Assembly (NCBI GenBank): GCA_002245135.1
Contig: NGBS01001184.1
Coordinates: 1-64,000, forward strand
Direction: 5' to 3'
DNA length: 64,000 nt
DNA from: Proteromonas lacertae
Taxonomy: Eukaryota; Sar; Bigyra; Opalinata; Proteromonadidae
The translations under genes were made by a program, and so were the position numbers. This document shows positions 1-11,617 of the stretch, one piece after another. Below the pieces are notes generated by a model, which was given only the letters and a program-made list of their open reading frames with translations, was not told the origin of the DNA and made no database searches. The first letter of the stretch is position 1; each line of letters opens with the position of its first letter.

Positions 1-1073
1 GCTGCTATTAATTTTGAGAAACATTTCAATATAGAAATATTAGAGAAATCCCTTCAGGTTTACCACCACTTAAACCACCTTCACTTAAATATACATCACA
101 ACTATTAGTGCCAGGTCTAACCTTATCATTAATCATCTATGCAGTTGGTATATCGATTGGTAAAACATTTGCTAGACAATTTGGATATAGAATTGATCCT
201 AATCAAGAGTTAATCGCTGGTGGTTGTGCTAATTTAGTTGGTTGTTGTGTTAGTGCATATCCTGCAGCTGGATCATTGTCCAGAAGTGCAATTGCAGCTT
301 CAATGGGAGCTTTAACACCATTACATAATATGTTTTCAGTTATAATTATTGCATTATCATTGTTGTTCTTTACCTCATTATTATATTCATTACCTCAAGC
401 TGTACTTGGTGCAATTGTAGTTGCTGCTTTTGAGAAATTGATATTACAATTATTAGATACAAGAATATTATATAAACAAACCAGAATCGAGTTTTTTGAA
501 TATATTTTCTGTTTTATAATGACATGTGTATTGACACTCAAATTGGTTTATATAGTGGATTAGGATTAAGTTTTGTAGCAATGATTGGTCAATTAATCTA
601 TGCTTCTGGAGCGAAGAATTTGTGGAATGAAACGAAGAATATTGTTAATATTGATATAGACTCAGAACAAGTGAGTGAATGTACAGTGATTAATATCAAA
701 TTCCATTCATGTCTGTATTATATCAATAAAGAAGTGATATTCAATAAATTATCAAAACATTCCCTACATCACCTATGTTAATGAAATACGTGTTAGATTT
801 TTACTGATTGTAATTTAATTGACAACAGTGCAATGATTATGATTACAGATTTGGTTAAAACAATAATAGAGAAGAATATGACTGTCACTGAGACTGGAGC
901 TTCTGCATTTTTGAATCAACAATTTATTTTATATGGTACTACATTTTCACCTGTATATTTATTAGCGTTTTTATATTTATATTGAATAGGCTGATAAAGA
1001 ACCTGCACCTAGCTCAATATCTGAAGGTGATTTGGTAATGAATGAGAAGAGTTCAATTCTGATGATCCAATAA
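1..1073 (+). CDS. SulP-family anion transporter, 3' part (5' end outside window, frame broken)
   Basis: Membrane exchanger for sulfate or other anions, with a cytosolic C-terminal STAS domain. The fragment starts in an intron or exon edge; coding is clear from about position 44 (residues EIPSGLPPL, a SulP signature) through several hydrophobic segments to 519. Near 525-530 the frame must change to reach the conserved stretch IDTQIGLYSGLG, with no room for an intron, so one base is missing or extra. The STAS part (FTDCNLIDNSAM, about 801-836) is again in another frame. An intron of about 41 nt ending near 990 joins the last exon, which stops with TAA at 1071. It is either a pseudogene or an unpolished consensus; other genes here show the same one-base homopolymer breaks, so I favour the latter. 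Family call is firm; exact exons are not. Confidence 0.75.
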
Positions 1074-1496
1074 GCATTATCTTATTGATTATGAATGTTT
1101 TACTTGTTTTATTTGGATTTTGAGTATGGTGACGTGTTACCGTTACGCGTAGGACGGTAATAAATAACACTCTTGTTCTACTTTAAATATCAATTTTCAT
1201 TATATTCTGTAATTATTTATCACTATAAAACTCTTAACATGTTTATGGAATATCACTGTTATTATGGTTGAAGAAATGATTTTATGAATCTATTTCTTTG
1301 ATATTACAACAATGAATTAACAGAAGGTATTTTATGACATAATTATCTCTTAAACAAACTCAAATTTTTAAAAATAAAAAAATCTTTTCGGTTACACATT
1401 ATTGATGAAACACATAACCGTTTCTTTGATTATCAAATCATTTATAAATTACTTTACTAGCATTTTCGTTTTGAAATACATAATTAGATTTAGACT
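1074..1496. other. Intergenic stretch with a GC-richer inverted repeat
   Basis: No gene seen. It contains an interrupted inverted repeat at 1134-1170 (GTGTTACCGT against ACGGTAA...TAACAC) about 60 nt after the SulP stop, unusually GC-rich for this AT-rich sequence. The rest is AT-rich with no open frame that shows coding character. Confidence 0.5.
1134..1170. repeat. Interrupted inverted repeat downstream of the SulP gene
   Basis: The left arm GTGTTACCGT pairs with ACGGTAA and TAACAC on the right, with an unpaired TAAA bulge and a short loop containing ACGCGT. It could fold as a 3'-UTR hairpin or be an old mobile-element footprint. Function unknown. Confidence 0.4.
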
Positions 1497-1923
1497 ATGG
1501 CTGTATATTATTCAATTTATAGATATATAGGGTTGTGATGTTAGATGTGTTATCCACGTTTGTGGTATAATCCTTTCACTTTGTTACCTTCTTAATGCTA
1601 TTCTCATCATTATTGATTGTCATTCCACTAATTGCATTATATGGATGGTAATTGATATTATTCTCTTCATCGTTGTAGCAGGTTTAGAAGCGACAGAGTT
1701 ATTGGCATGTGCCATCTGTCACTGCCTTGACTGTTGTTTACAATACCTTAAACCAGCAATTTGGAGATTTGTATTTTATTTAGTCTTGAACTTTACTTGG
1801 GGTGGTATTGGAGCAGGTGGTTTTGGATGGATACCAGGAGTTTGTGCTATAATCATGTGTATTCTGTATGGATATCTTGCATTCTGTGAAGGAGGAAGTT
1901 TCCATGTAAATACCAAGACATAA
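1497..1923 (+). CDS. Small multi-pass membrane protein, unknown
   Basis: Two exons: ATGGCT at 1497-1502, then a 28-nt intron (1503-1530, gtatat...tag), then one open exon to the TAA at 1921. The first exon is supported only by splice fit; the main exon is open and hydrophobic throughout. The predicted protein is about 133 residues with four hydrophobic segments, many cysteines in the first half (CDVRC, CAICHCLDCC) and a Gly-rich WGGIGAGGFGW turn before the last segment. The topology is reminiscent of small four-span proteins of the secretory pathway, but I do not recognise a family. Confidence 0.55.
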
Positions 1924-2058
1924 ACTAGTATTATTCTTTTCTTTTGATATTAGAAAATGTTTTGTAGTTGGGGTTGTTAAATAAGTTAAATAGAAATAAT
2001 TCATCTATATATCGCTTATAATCAAGATAAAAAATTCAAATTTTTTAAACGATCAAAA

Positions 2059-3669
2059 ATGTTTCACATCTATATTGTCATATTTATTTTGTTTCTCTCC
2101 TTCAAAAAAGTCAATTCGTTAAGGTTGAGTGGTAAAATAGTCACTCAAGACAGCTGGTATGTTGTAACGAGGTATTGTTTCAAAAGTTATCCAAATATAT
2201 ATGATTCTATTGTATACTCATTTTCTAAATGGTCTGCACCTTACCTTAACAACCTATTCTTATTTAACACCTCCGTTACATTAGATGATATACTGACTTC
2301 CCCTCTATCATGTTATGATAAAATGGAGTTATCTTGGGTATATATTATAAAATATTGTTATAAAATAGACATACTCCAGACATGACAAATACAAAGTAAC
2401 ACCATTTCCTTTATATATGAGATCTGGTGAAGTGCAATGTTTTTTCATAGTAATTGGCAATTGTAATACATCATCACAAAGTAGTATGAGTCAAAGAGAC
2501 ATAGATACAGAGTATTTGTTTCTATTAAGAAATGGTAAGAATGAATGGGATTATGAGTTATCCTATGATGAACGAGGAATGTTGATATTTTCGATATTAT
2601 TCTTTTTAATCGAAATATTTCTAACATTTGGAAGTTTTATGATAAGTAATAATTTAAGAAGAATCGAAAAATATCATCCAACCGTAAAAATCTTAAACTA
2701 TTCAATCTACATACAAGATTGTAGTTGTTTATTTTTACTGTTATATTATTTATTTTACAGTGATTCAGGAAAGATATTTCCATTATTACGATTATTTTCA
2801 TCATTGTTTTATACAATGAGTGAGAGTTTAATAATTCTATTATTTATCTTAATTGTAAAGGTTGGACAATAATTTCGTCGAAAAATCAGTCGAAATGGTC
2901 GAGTTCGAATCTCTGTTTATTACAGTATCTATTTAGGAATATCTATGTTTCAATCCTATATCGAGAAATAATGAATAAACCATATAATAATAATATATTC
3001 TATTATACTCTTCCTGGTTACTTTTTGATGGTATTAAAATTTGTTGTAATAATTTGGTATATATATTCGATATTTACAACCTTTCGTCAAAGTCCTCGAA
3101 AACATCATTTTTATTACAAATTTATCAGTTTATGTATGTTATATTTCCTATTGAATATAATCTTTGTATTATCAATTGATAAAAAGTTCTGAGATGAATC
3201 GATTTTTATATTATTATATAAGTCATTTTGTATTATTATTTTCAATCCAATTTGTGATGTTATTATTATATAATCCAAATACTCACTGCAACAGTTCATT
3301 TCCATTTCATCAACGACTTCATGAAACGTGTGATACAAATATAAATAGTTCAATTGGTAAAGCTAGTATATATATAATATAACATAAAAATAAATATATG
3401 TTAATATATATTAAATAGATATAATAACTGATTTAACCAAAGAACTCAATCGACAATTTACATTATTAAAAAGATGTTTCAAAGGATGTTAGAAAATGTT
3501 TAGGTGAGAATTTGCAAAGTCTTCGTTCTTGTATAATTATAGAAGATGAAATTACTAATGAAGTAACTCAATATTGAATGGAAATAGTGAAAGTAATTAT
3601 ATTGATGGTAGTGTTGATGTGAGAAGAACACCATTTCCTAGTCCTGAATCACATATTTTTGTTTTATAA
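2059..3669 (+). CDS. TMEM145/GPR180-like seven-TM receptor, copy A (frame-broken)
   Basis: Signal peptide (residues 1-20), luminal domain with the family motif QDSWYVVTRYCF, then seven TM helices (GpcrRhopsn4 family). Exon 1 ends at 2337; a 31-nt intron (2338-2368) follows. From the MSQRDIDTEY exon (2486) to about 3475 the DNA matches copy B on the other strand almost base for base, while the ends of the two genes differ: this copy ends in its own tail (SPESHIFVL, stop at 3667). Relative to copy B it has single-base indels near 2854, 2874, 2945, 2990, 3110, 3185 and 3331, which break the frame. Each copy is correct where the other is broken, so both are probably intact genes with consensus errors. 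Ligand and signalling partner are unknown; animal relatives act in secretory or plasma membranes. Confidence 0.8.
2486..3475 (+). repeat. Left arm of receptor-gene inverted repeat
   Basis: About 990 bp matching the reverse complement of 4001-4988. It starts at the ATGAGTCAAAG exon and ends in the last coding exon, and includes the intron that begins near 3368. By eye the arms differ only by a handful of one-base indels. Sequence outside the tract diverges strongly although both genes are homologous there, as expected after gene conversion. Confidence 0.85.
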
Positions 3670-3856
3670 TGCGAATGGTAAATAATAGTTGAGAAATTAA
3701 AATTTATATTTATTTAATACCTTTCAATTCTTTCTTTCATCTACAAATATATATATCAACAAAAATACCAGAGTATTAATTTTAATATTTCTTTAAAAAA
3801 TCATCAACAAAAATAATAATTTTAACAATAAATATAAAACAAAAAATTAAGCTAAT

Positions 3857-5457
3857 TTACTGAGTTGAATTATCATTTTCATCTTCTGATATTCTGTTAT
3901 TACTAACAGTCATAAGATTCTCCATATTGTCTGATATTATCATTGATTTCTGTATGGCTATTAAAGTAGCTCCTAATGATTTATTCATATCTTTAGATAT
4001 ATCTTTTAATAATGTAAATTGTCGATTGAGTTCTTTAGTTAAATCAGTTATTATATCTATTTAATATATATTAACATATATTTATTTTTATGTTATATTA
4101 TATATATACTAGCTTTACCAATTGAACTATTTATATTTGTATCAACACGTTTCATGAAGTCGTTGATGAAATGGAAATGAACTGTTGCAGTGAGTATTTG
4201 GATTATATAATAATAACATCACAAATTGGATTGAAAATAATAATACAAAATGACTTATATAATAATATAAAAATCGATTCATCTCAGAACTTTTATCAAT
4301 TGATAATACAAAGATTATATTCAATAGGAAATATAACATACATAAACTGATAAATTTGTAATAAAATGATGTTTTCGAGGACTTTGACGAAAGGTTGTAA
4401 ATATCGAATATATATACCAAATTATTACAACAAATTTTAATACCATCAAAAAGTAACCAGGAAGAGTATAATAGATATTATATTATTATATGGTTTATTC
4501 ATTATTTCTCGATATAGGATTGAAACCATAGATATTCCTAAATAGATACTGTAATAAACAGAGATTCGAACTCGACCATTTCGACTGATTTTTCGACGAA
4601 TTATTGTCCAACCTTTACCAATTAAGATAAATAATAGAATTATTAAACTCTCACTCATTGTATAAAACAATGATGAAAATAATCGTAATAATGGAAATAT
4701 CTTTCCTGAATCACTGTAAAATAAATAATATAACAGTAAAAATAAACAACTACAATCTTGTATGTAGATTGAATAGTTTAAGATTTTTACGGTTGGATGA
4801 TATTTTTCGATTCTTCTTAAATTATTACTTATCATAAAACTTCCAAATGTTAGAAATATTTCGATTAAAAAGAATAATATCGAAAATATCAACATTCCTC
4901 GTTCATCATAGGATAACTCATAATCCCATTCATTCTTACCATTTCTTAATAGAAACAAATACTCTGTATCTATGTCTCTTTGACTCATGCTTCCATTGTT
5001 TCTATTAAATAATAGAATATTAGATATATAAATACTCAACATCACAGTTACCTATTGTTATAAAATAACATTCTTTCTCTCCTTCATTAACTGGTATACT
5101 AATTTGATCATAAACTAATTTATTATGGTTTGTATAACCAGCTGCTCTATCTACTTTTTCTTTACATGTAAGCGGTTCTTCCAATATATCTTCATATTCA
5201 AATGAAGTAGGAAATAAAAATATATTGTTTAAGTATGGAGCAACTGTGTTTGTAAGCGAATATCTAGTTGTTAAAAATATCAAATAACTATACTGACACT
5301 GCGGTTTTCCTGTTGAATCTTTTTTAAAACAAAAACGAGTGACAATATGCCAAGAATCCTGTGTCTGAAGTACTTCCGATATTCTAGCAGTTTTGCACAT
5401 TGGTAATATGAATAATTGGAAGATGAATAAAAGACTTATTATATTCATTTTCAACAA
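3857..5457 (-). CDS. TMEM145/GPR180-like seven-TM receptor, copy B
   Basis: Starts at 5457 (or the second ATG, 5448) with a signal peptide, then a luminal domain carrying QDSWHIVTRFCF and Cys pairs, and the TM region with the family motif LIGKGWTIIRRKIS (human TMEM145 has LLGKGFTVTRGRIS). A 34-nt intron lies at about 4995-5028 and another near 4050-4100 ahead of a coiled-coil-like tail that ends NDNSTQ with TAA at 3857-3859. The FPFHQR motif after TM7 also matches the family. One-base indels near 4490, 4370 and 4144 break the frame where copy A is intact. Copies A and B are convergent. N-terminal exons differ: this copy lacks the intron that copy A has in the luminal domain. Likely a secretory-pathway receptor; ligand unknown. 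Confidence 0.82.
4001..4988 (-). repeat. Right arm of receptor-gene inverted repeat
   Basis: Inverted partner of 2486-3475. The two arms are separated by about 525 bp that hold the distinct C-terminal exons and 3' ends of the two convergent genes. Confidence 0.85.
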
Positions 5458-5562
5458 TAAAGTGTCAAACAGGTTTGAAATTAAAAAAAACGATTTATAT
5501 TTTATGTGCAGTAAATGAAATAAGAAACTACAACATATTATTATAGTTTTATTTAAGTATAT

Positions 5563-7054
5563 TTACATTTTCCCCTCCTCTTCATCTAATAATTTACCCT
5601 CCTTTGATGCTCTTTCAATATCTAAAGCGCCACTGCTTTCTGGTAAACAGAAGTACAAATATATTGTACCAAATAATGAAACACCTGCAAAAATACTAAA
5701 AGCAGCTCCAGCACTTGTAGCATTAGCAATTTACTGGAAATCCAAACGATACAGCTATATTAGCAGCATTATTAGAGCTAACAGCAATACTTAAACCAGT
5801 TTCTCTGAATGAAGTGGGGAAAGCTTCACTGGCAATAACCCAAAATAAACATCCTGGACCAAATTCAAATGTCAGCAAGAAAATAACAATTCCAATAATC
5901 GATAATACGCTAATCTTATAGAATTGAGCAAAAGCCATAACAACATTACCAATTGTCATTCCTCCATAGGTTAGAATCATAAATGTTCTTCTTCCAAATC
6001 TATCTAACAAAGGGAAGACTAATAAAACACTAACAAAATTCCAACAACCAACAAATAGGAATGAAGAAACAAGAGGATTGTTTAAACCAGCTGTTTTTAA
6101 GATATCAGTTGCATAATACATAACTGCATTAATACCACTTAATTGAGATATAACTCCAAGGACAATACCAAAAATAATGAACTTGATTTTCTCCTAATTA
6201 GAATTATATTATATTATATATAATATATACTTTTGATGGTAATTCGGTTTTTGCTAATGGTGTTTTATTATCATTATCAGTCAATGTGTCTCTCTTTAAC
6301 CACACATCTGTTTCTTTGGCAAAGATCATTGTTATTAATAAACCTAATCCAACAGTAGCACCAATACCAAACTGGCTTGCCCATTGCCATGTCTCATATT
6401 TTACGATATTACCATCTTTATCAGCATATTCACTCTTTTGAAACACTAAATTAGCTAAATACTATTGATTGTATTATAATATCTATAAATACAGCTGCTG
6501 CTAATCCAAAACATACTAAACACTGATATACTGAGCCAATTCTTCCTCTATATTTATGATTTACAGTTTCAGTCACATATAATGGTCCTAAACAAGAACA
6601 TAGACCAACTCCAAAACCAAGACATGTTCTTAATACAAAAGCAAGCCAATAGTTTCTTACAAATGCTAATGCGATAGGGAAAATAGTGTTTATTAAGCCA
6701 GCAATTATTAATCCCTAATTAAGTATAAAAAATGCAACATATCAATACCCATTTTCTTCCTAACTTGTTTCCAATTAACATTCCAACTGAAGAAGCTGCA
6801 ATCATACCGAATAACAAAGATGCGGTAAATAAACCCTATTTGTCAAAAAGATAAATATACTATATAAACAGAAAGAGCATCTTTGCTTGCTTTATCATCC
6901 CAATATGTATATTGCACAAGAGACTTGAATAATCCTGATGATATGCCACTGTTATATCCTAGAGATAGACCACACCAGGCATTGATCAATACTATATTTA
7001 TAACTTAAAAATAATACTAGGAATGATGTTGTTGATAATTGGCTCAAAAAACAT
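5563..7054 (-). CDS. MFS sugar transporter (sugar porter family)
   Basis: Twelve-TM facilitator of the sugar porter family. Visible signatures in order: N-terminal GYNSG, GNKLGRKW loop, RTCLGFGVG, PLYVTET...YRGRIGS, QLSGINAVMYYAT, DRFGRRTF loop, and SEAFPTSFRETG. I place at least five exons with introns of about 26-40 nt; the start ATG at 7052-7054 gives MFFEPIINN followed by a 26-nt intron. The reading frame breaks once near 5730, where TTT in place of TT (plus strand) shifts VIANATSAG; reading through it the protein continues to a stop at 5563-5565 with an acidic tail. Substrate not predictable. A second, divergent member lies at 55297-56887. Confidence 0.85.
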
Positions 7055-7376
7055 TTTTTTGAAACACAGATGATAAAAAATGGCTATGCTGATAAAGAAT
7101 TAGTTTTATCAAGTATTACTGGTTACAGATTTTGTAATTAGTCGATCATAAATATTTTTAAGTAAAATTATGAAAATTAGTTTTGATTTGATCTATTTTA
7201 TGATGAATATAGAATAATTCAGATTAGTGTAATAGATTGACGTTTAATAAATTTTGATTTTTTAATACAAAAAGTCAGTAAATTGATAGTTTTGAAAAGA
7301 TCGTCCGATATTAGGGTCAAAGACCACAATTTGGAATTTATATCTTGATTGTTTTTGACTTATTCTTTGAGTAAAA
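7055..7376. other. Intergenic, divergent promoters
   Basis: 322 bp between the start codons of two divergent genes (sugar transporter, EH protein). AT-rich; no RNA gene or additional exon seen. Confidence 0.5.
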
Positions 7377-9749
7377 ATGAACGGTTACGATGTATAATTA
7401 TTGGAATCTATTCTAGCCATCGCAATGGAAGCCTACTGATGCTGAAAAATCATATTATTCAACTTTGTTCTTTTTCGCTGATAAGAAACATCAAGGTTTC
7501 TTAGGTGGAAATGATGCAGTTGGATTTTTATCCAAATCAGGTGTAGAAAGAGCAAAACTGAAAGATGTTTGGGCTTTAGCTGATTATGGAAATACAGGCC
7601 AATTAGACGAAGATGGTTTCATGAGAGCTTGTCGATTAATTGGTGTATTACAAGCAAAGAAAGAATTAACTCCAGATGCAGTATTTCTCTATATTATAAT
7701 TAATATTTTATATTGAAATAGTTAATGAAATATGCAAATGATGATATTCCACTTCCACTATTTCGTGGAGCACCGCCTCCACCAAATCGTAAAAATGATC
7801 CAGAACCAGAATTCATACCAATATCACAACAAGCCCCACCTCCACCACCCCCAGAACCAGAACCAGTTGCACCATCGCCATCTGCAGCAGCTGCACCACC
7901 AGCACCAACTCCACCAGCAGCATCTCCAATGCATCCAGGAGCAGCAGCAGCAGGAGCTCCACCAATGGGACCATATTCCACTACTGAAATGGAAAGAGAG
8001 AATTACAAAATGGTATTCTATCAACAAGACATGGATAGAGATGGATTTATAACAGGTGGAGATGGTGTTCAATTCTTCCGATTATCAGGATTACCTGATG
8101 CAATCTTAGGACAAATATGGAATTTAGCGGATATAGATCAAGATGGTAGATTAGATATGGCTGAGTTTATAGTAGCAATGCATTTAATATGTTGTGCAAC
8201 TCAACGTGGACTACCAATTCCTCCAACTTTACCAGCCGAATTAATACCACCATCTAAAGCTAATTTAGCAAATCCAGTAGCTAAAAGTTTGAATAAAACA
8301 ATTGATGATTTTGCAACTGGTTTAGTAAGATCCAGATCCGCATCAAGAGCAGATGCATCTTTAACACCAACAGCTCCACCACCTCCACCACCACCATCAA
8401 TGGGTGGAGGAATGGTTGCACCACCACCTCCACCACCTGCAGCAGCAGCAGCTATGCCAGCAATGCCAAGTAATACAATGGTAGGAGCATCAGGTAATTT
8501 AGGTGTAGATATTGCACAACAAGCACTAGCTACGCAAACACAAACAGCAATGGCATTAGGTAATATAGCTGAAGGATTACAAGGAAATAAGAATAAATAT
8601 GATCAACAATTACAATTGATTGAGAAGAGATTAGCTGAACAACAAAGAACAATAGCTCAATATGTGGAAAGAATTCAATCACTTCAATTAGAATTATATG
8701 ATTTAAGAGAAACTTATAGAAAGAAATCTGATGAAGTATTACAGAATCAACATATTATAACTGAATGTGCTATATTATTATCAGGTTTATCCCAAGAAAG
8801 ACAACAAAATAACTTAGAAGAAGAGAAGTTGAAGATAATGAAAGATAGAACAGAATTTACAAAGACTATGTTGAATTATGGTATTGATGATAAAGGTTTA
8901 GTTCCACCTAATCCATTAGATTATGCACCATTAGATTCTATCCCAAGACCACCACCTGCTGGAACACCTGTTGTACCAAGTATGATGCCTGGAGCTAGTA
9001 GACCAGCTCCACCACCACCAGCACCATCCAGAGCAGCACCTCCACCACCACCTCCACAACAACAACATCCACCAGTTGGTGGTAGTGTACCAGCTCCACC
9101 TGAATTCGCACCATTCCCAGGATCTGAACCAGCTGATGCAGGTGGATTTGCTCCATTCCCTGGTTCTGATGCACCAGTTCAAGAAGCAGGTTTTGCAGCA
9201 TTTCCAAGTGATGATACACCAGCTGCACCTGATGCTGGTGGTTTTGCAGCTTTCCCAACTGAAGATACTGATGCTGGATTTGCAGCATTCCCCGCAGATG
9301 ATGGAGCAGCTGGAGGAGGTTTTGAAGCATTCCCAACAGAAACAACATCATCACCACCAGTTAAACCAACAGCGCCACCACCACCTCCACCAAGTAGAGC
9401 ACCTCCACCACCACCACCACCAAAGTCACCACCCAAATCACCAAGTAAAGCAGAAGCAGATGCTGGATTTGGAGCATTTCCATCTGATGATGCTGGAGCA
9501 GATGAAGGATTTGGTGCTTTTCCAACAGATGATGCTGGAGCAGGAGATGAAGGATTTGGAGCATTCCCAACAGACGATGCAGCAGGTGGAGATGGAGGAT
9601 TTGGTGCTTTTCCAACAGATGATGCAGCTGGAGGTGATGATGGAGGTTTTGGTGCATTTCCCACTGATGGTACAGGAGATGATGGAGGTTTTGGAGCTTT
9701 CCCAGCTGATGGAGGTGATGATGGTGGTTTTGGTGCATTCCCATCATAA
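7377..9749 (+). CDS. Eps15/Pan1-like EH-domain endocytic scaffold with FxxFP repeats
   Basis: About 768 residues. Exons 7377-7391, 7417-7680 and 7722-9749, with introns of 25 nt (7392-7416) and 41 nt (7681-7721). Two EH domains: the first spans about residues 10-95 (FFADKKHQGFLGG...), the second about 180-270, with a canonical EF loop (DIDQDGRLDMAEF). They bind NPF-type peptides in adaptors. A Pro-rich linker, a coiled coil (about residues 375-480), more Pro-rich sequence and 13 acidic GFxxFP repeats (GFAAFP, GFGAFPTDD) follow; these resemble short aromatic motifs that bind clathrin-adaptor appendages. Overall order matches Eps15 (EH, coiled coil, short motifs). It acts at sites of clathrin-coated vesicle formation by homology. 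Long antisense open frames here are composition shadows of the Pro/Gly repeats. Confidence 0.88.
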
Positions 9750-9992
9750 AAATACCATTATAATAAGAAAATAAATTGTGTATATATTATTTCATTGTTT
9801 TTATTTTACTATGGTTTGTTTTTTGTGAAAAATGAACAATCTTGAATTGTTTGATGTATTTTATCATTGAAAAGTACATAAATGAAAGGCAGTATAACAT
9901 TCATGTCAATTTAGCATGAAAATATGATTTAAACATATCTTTTTGTGTAAAAAAGTTTGTATAAAGCTTGAGATAAAAATCAAAATTAAAAA

Positions 9993-11491
9993 ATGAGAGT
10001 GTTAAAAGAGACTAGTGAAAATGGGTATATCATAAATTAATTATATTCTGTAGATTATATTCAAAAATACTAAATGAAGGGTATAACGATGTAGTTTTGT
10101 TGATCGAAAATGAAGAAATAGCTTCAATTTCATCAATTTTATGTGTATCAAATTCAAGATTAAGAACTATAATAAAAGATAATAATGCTGATACAAAAAT
10201 ACAACTGCCTGACCATATCACAAAGAAGGCGTTTTCTTTGTTATGTAATTACTATGGATATGGAATAATTGAAATAGATGAAGAAAATGTATGTGAATTG
10301 TTATTATGCTGTATTTGTTTAAATGAAGAGAATTTACTCTCAAAATGTAAAATTTTTATATTATCACACCAAAATGAAACACTTGTGATGGATATATTTA
10401 AACTAATGAAATATATTCCAGACAATTATTTAGAAGACATAAAAACAACAATTGGAAATTACATCAGAATGAATTGCATTTCAATGTTAGATAATAATGA
10501 AATATTTAAGTCTATGCATCTTGATAGTTTTAAAATCATTATAACCCTTGATAATCTATTGGTTCCAAGTGAGAAGTATTTGTTGGATAAAATATTAAAA
10601 CATTATAATGAGAATATTGACAATATAAGAAATGCTGATGAAAAAGATGAGAAATATAATGAAATTATGAAATATTTAAATTGGAGAAAAATTGATATTC
10701 GTGAAGTTGATGAAAAGGTTTTAGATATAATAGATCTGAATATAATAAAGAAAAGTAAAGTAGAAAAACCAATAAAAAGAAAATATGGAAGAATTCCTCA
10801 AACTGATAATGAAGTATTGAATAGGTTTATATTAAATGGAATGAAAGATATTGATTTAATTAAAGGTATGTTTTGTATATTATTATATATTGTATATAAT
10901 AGATGAGAATTTTGTATATATATTATCAACAGAAAATATAAAAGATGAAATTAGTATTTATTTACAAGAAAGTAAATATTTGATTGAGATAATTACAATA
11001 TTGAGAATAATTAAGAAACTGAATATAAAAATGAGTGAATTAACACTAGATGATGAAGATATAGAAAATATAACAGCATATTTAATAAAAGAATATGAAG
11101 AAAATGAAGAAGAAAAATCAATGATTGTAGAATGTTTATCGTTTTTCTTTGATGATAGTATATATTTCTTTAATCATATGTTTTAGAATCGGTTATTGAA
11201 TCAATTCGTAAATCTCTAAGATATGCAATACTCACTGATATATTAAATAGTGAAACAATTGAAGATAAATCAAGCGTTATTGACTATGTAAAGAGTAATG
11301 TAGATGATGATAAAAGACAGATGATAAGTTCTAAGATTAAGAATGAAGAAATTAGGAAAATAATATTATTTAATATAATATTATCAGGATCAGCTAATCG
11401 TCATGATGAAGAAGAAGATCTAAAACCAATCAGATCAAAAACAGTTGTAAAAAAAGGAAGAACAACAAGAATAAATAATTATTATTGGTAG
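9993..11491 (+). CDS. BTB-domain protein
   Basis: Four exons: 9993-10024, 10054-10865, 10903-11157 and 11187-11491; introns are 29, 37 and 29 nt, all GTA...TAG. The protein (about 465 residues) begins with a BTB/POZ fold (YNDVVLLIENEEI, then the core HITKKAFSLLCNYYGYG), as in Cullin-3 adaptors, followed by a BACK-like helical segment (residues 120-220) and an acidic helical tail that ends KKGRTTRINNYYW. No Kelch repeats or DNA-binding zinc finger are present. It may recruit substrates to a Cul3 ligase, but the role is inferred only from the domain. A GCTTGA motif lies 25-30 nt before the ATG. Confidence 0.7.
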
Positions 11492-11617
11492 TTTCTATAA
11501 AATTGGTAGTGTATCTTAAATTATTTTCATTGTATTATTTCTCTATCTGTTGTTTTTGAGAAAATTAAAAAATTCCATCAAATCAGAATCAAGTTTGAGT
11601 CAATTATTTTTATAAAA

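Noticed and set aside
2878..2915. tRNA-like B-box (GAGTTCGAATCTC)
   Set aside because: It lies in the coding part of the receptor gene, is duplicated in the other arm, and no cloverleaf with acceptor stem or A box can be formed around it.
9179..9747. Several long antisense and alternate-frame open reading frames over the EH gene
   Set aside because: They arise from repeated Pro, Gly and Asp codons; their translations are low-complexity Gln/His/Leu, with no start signal or domain.
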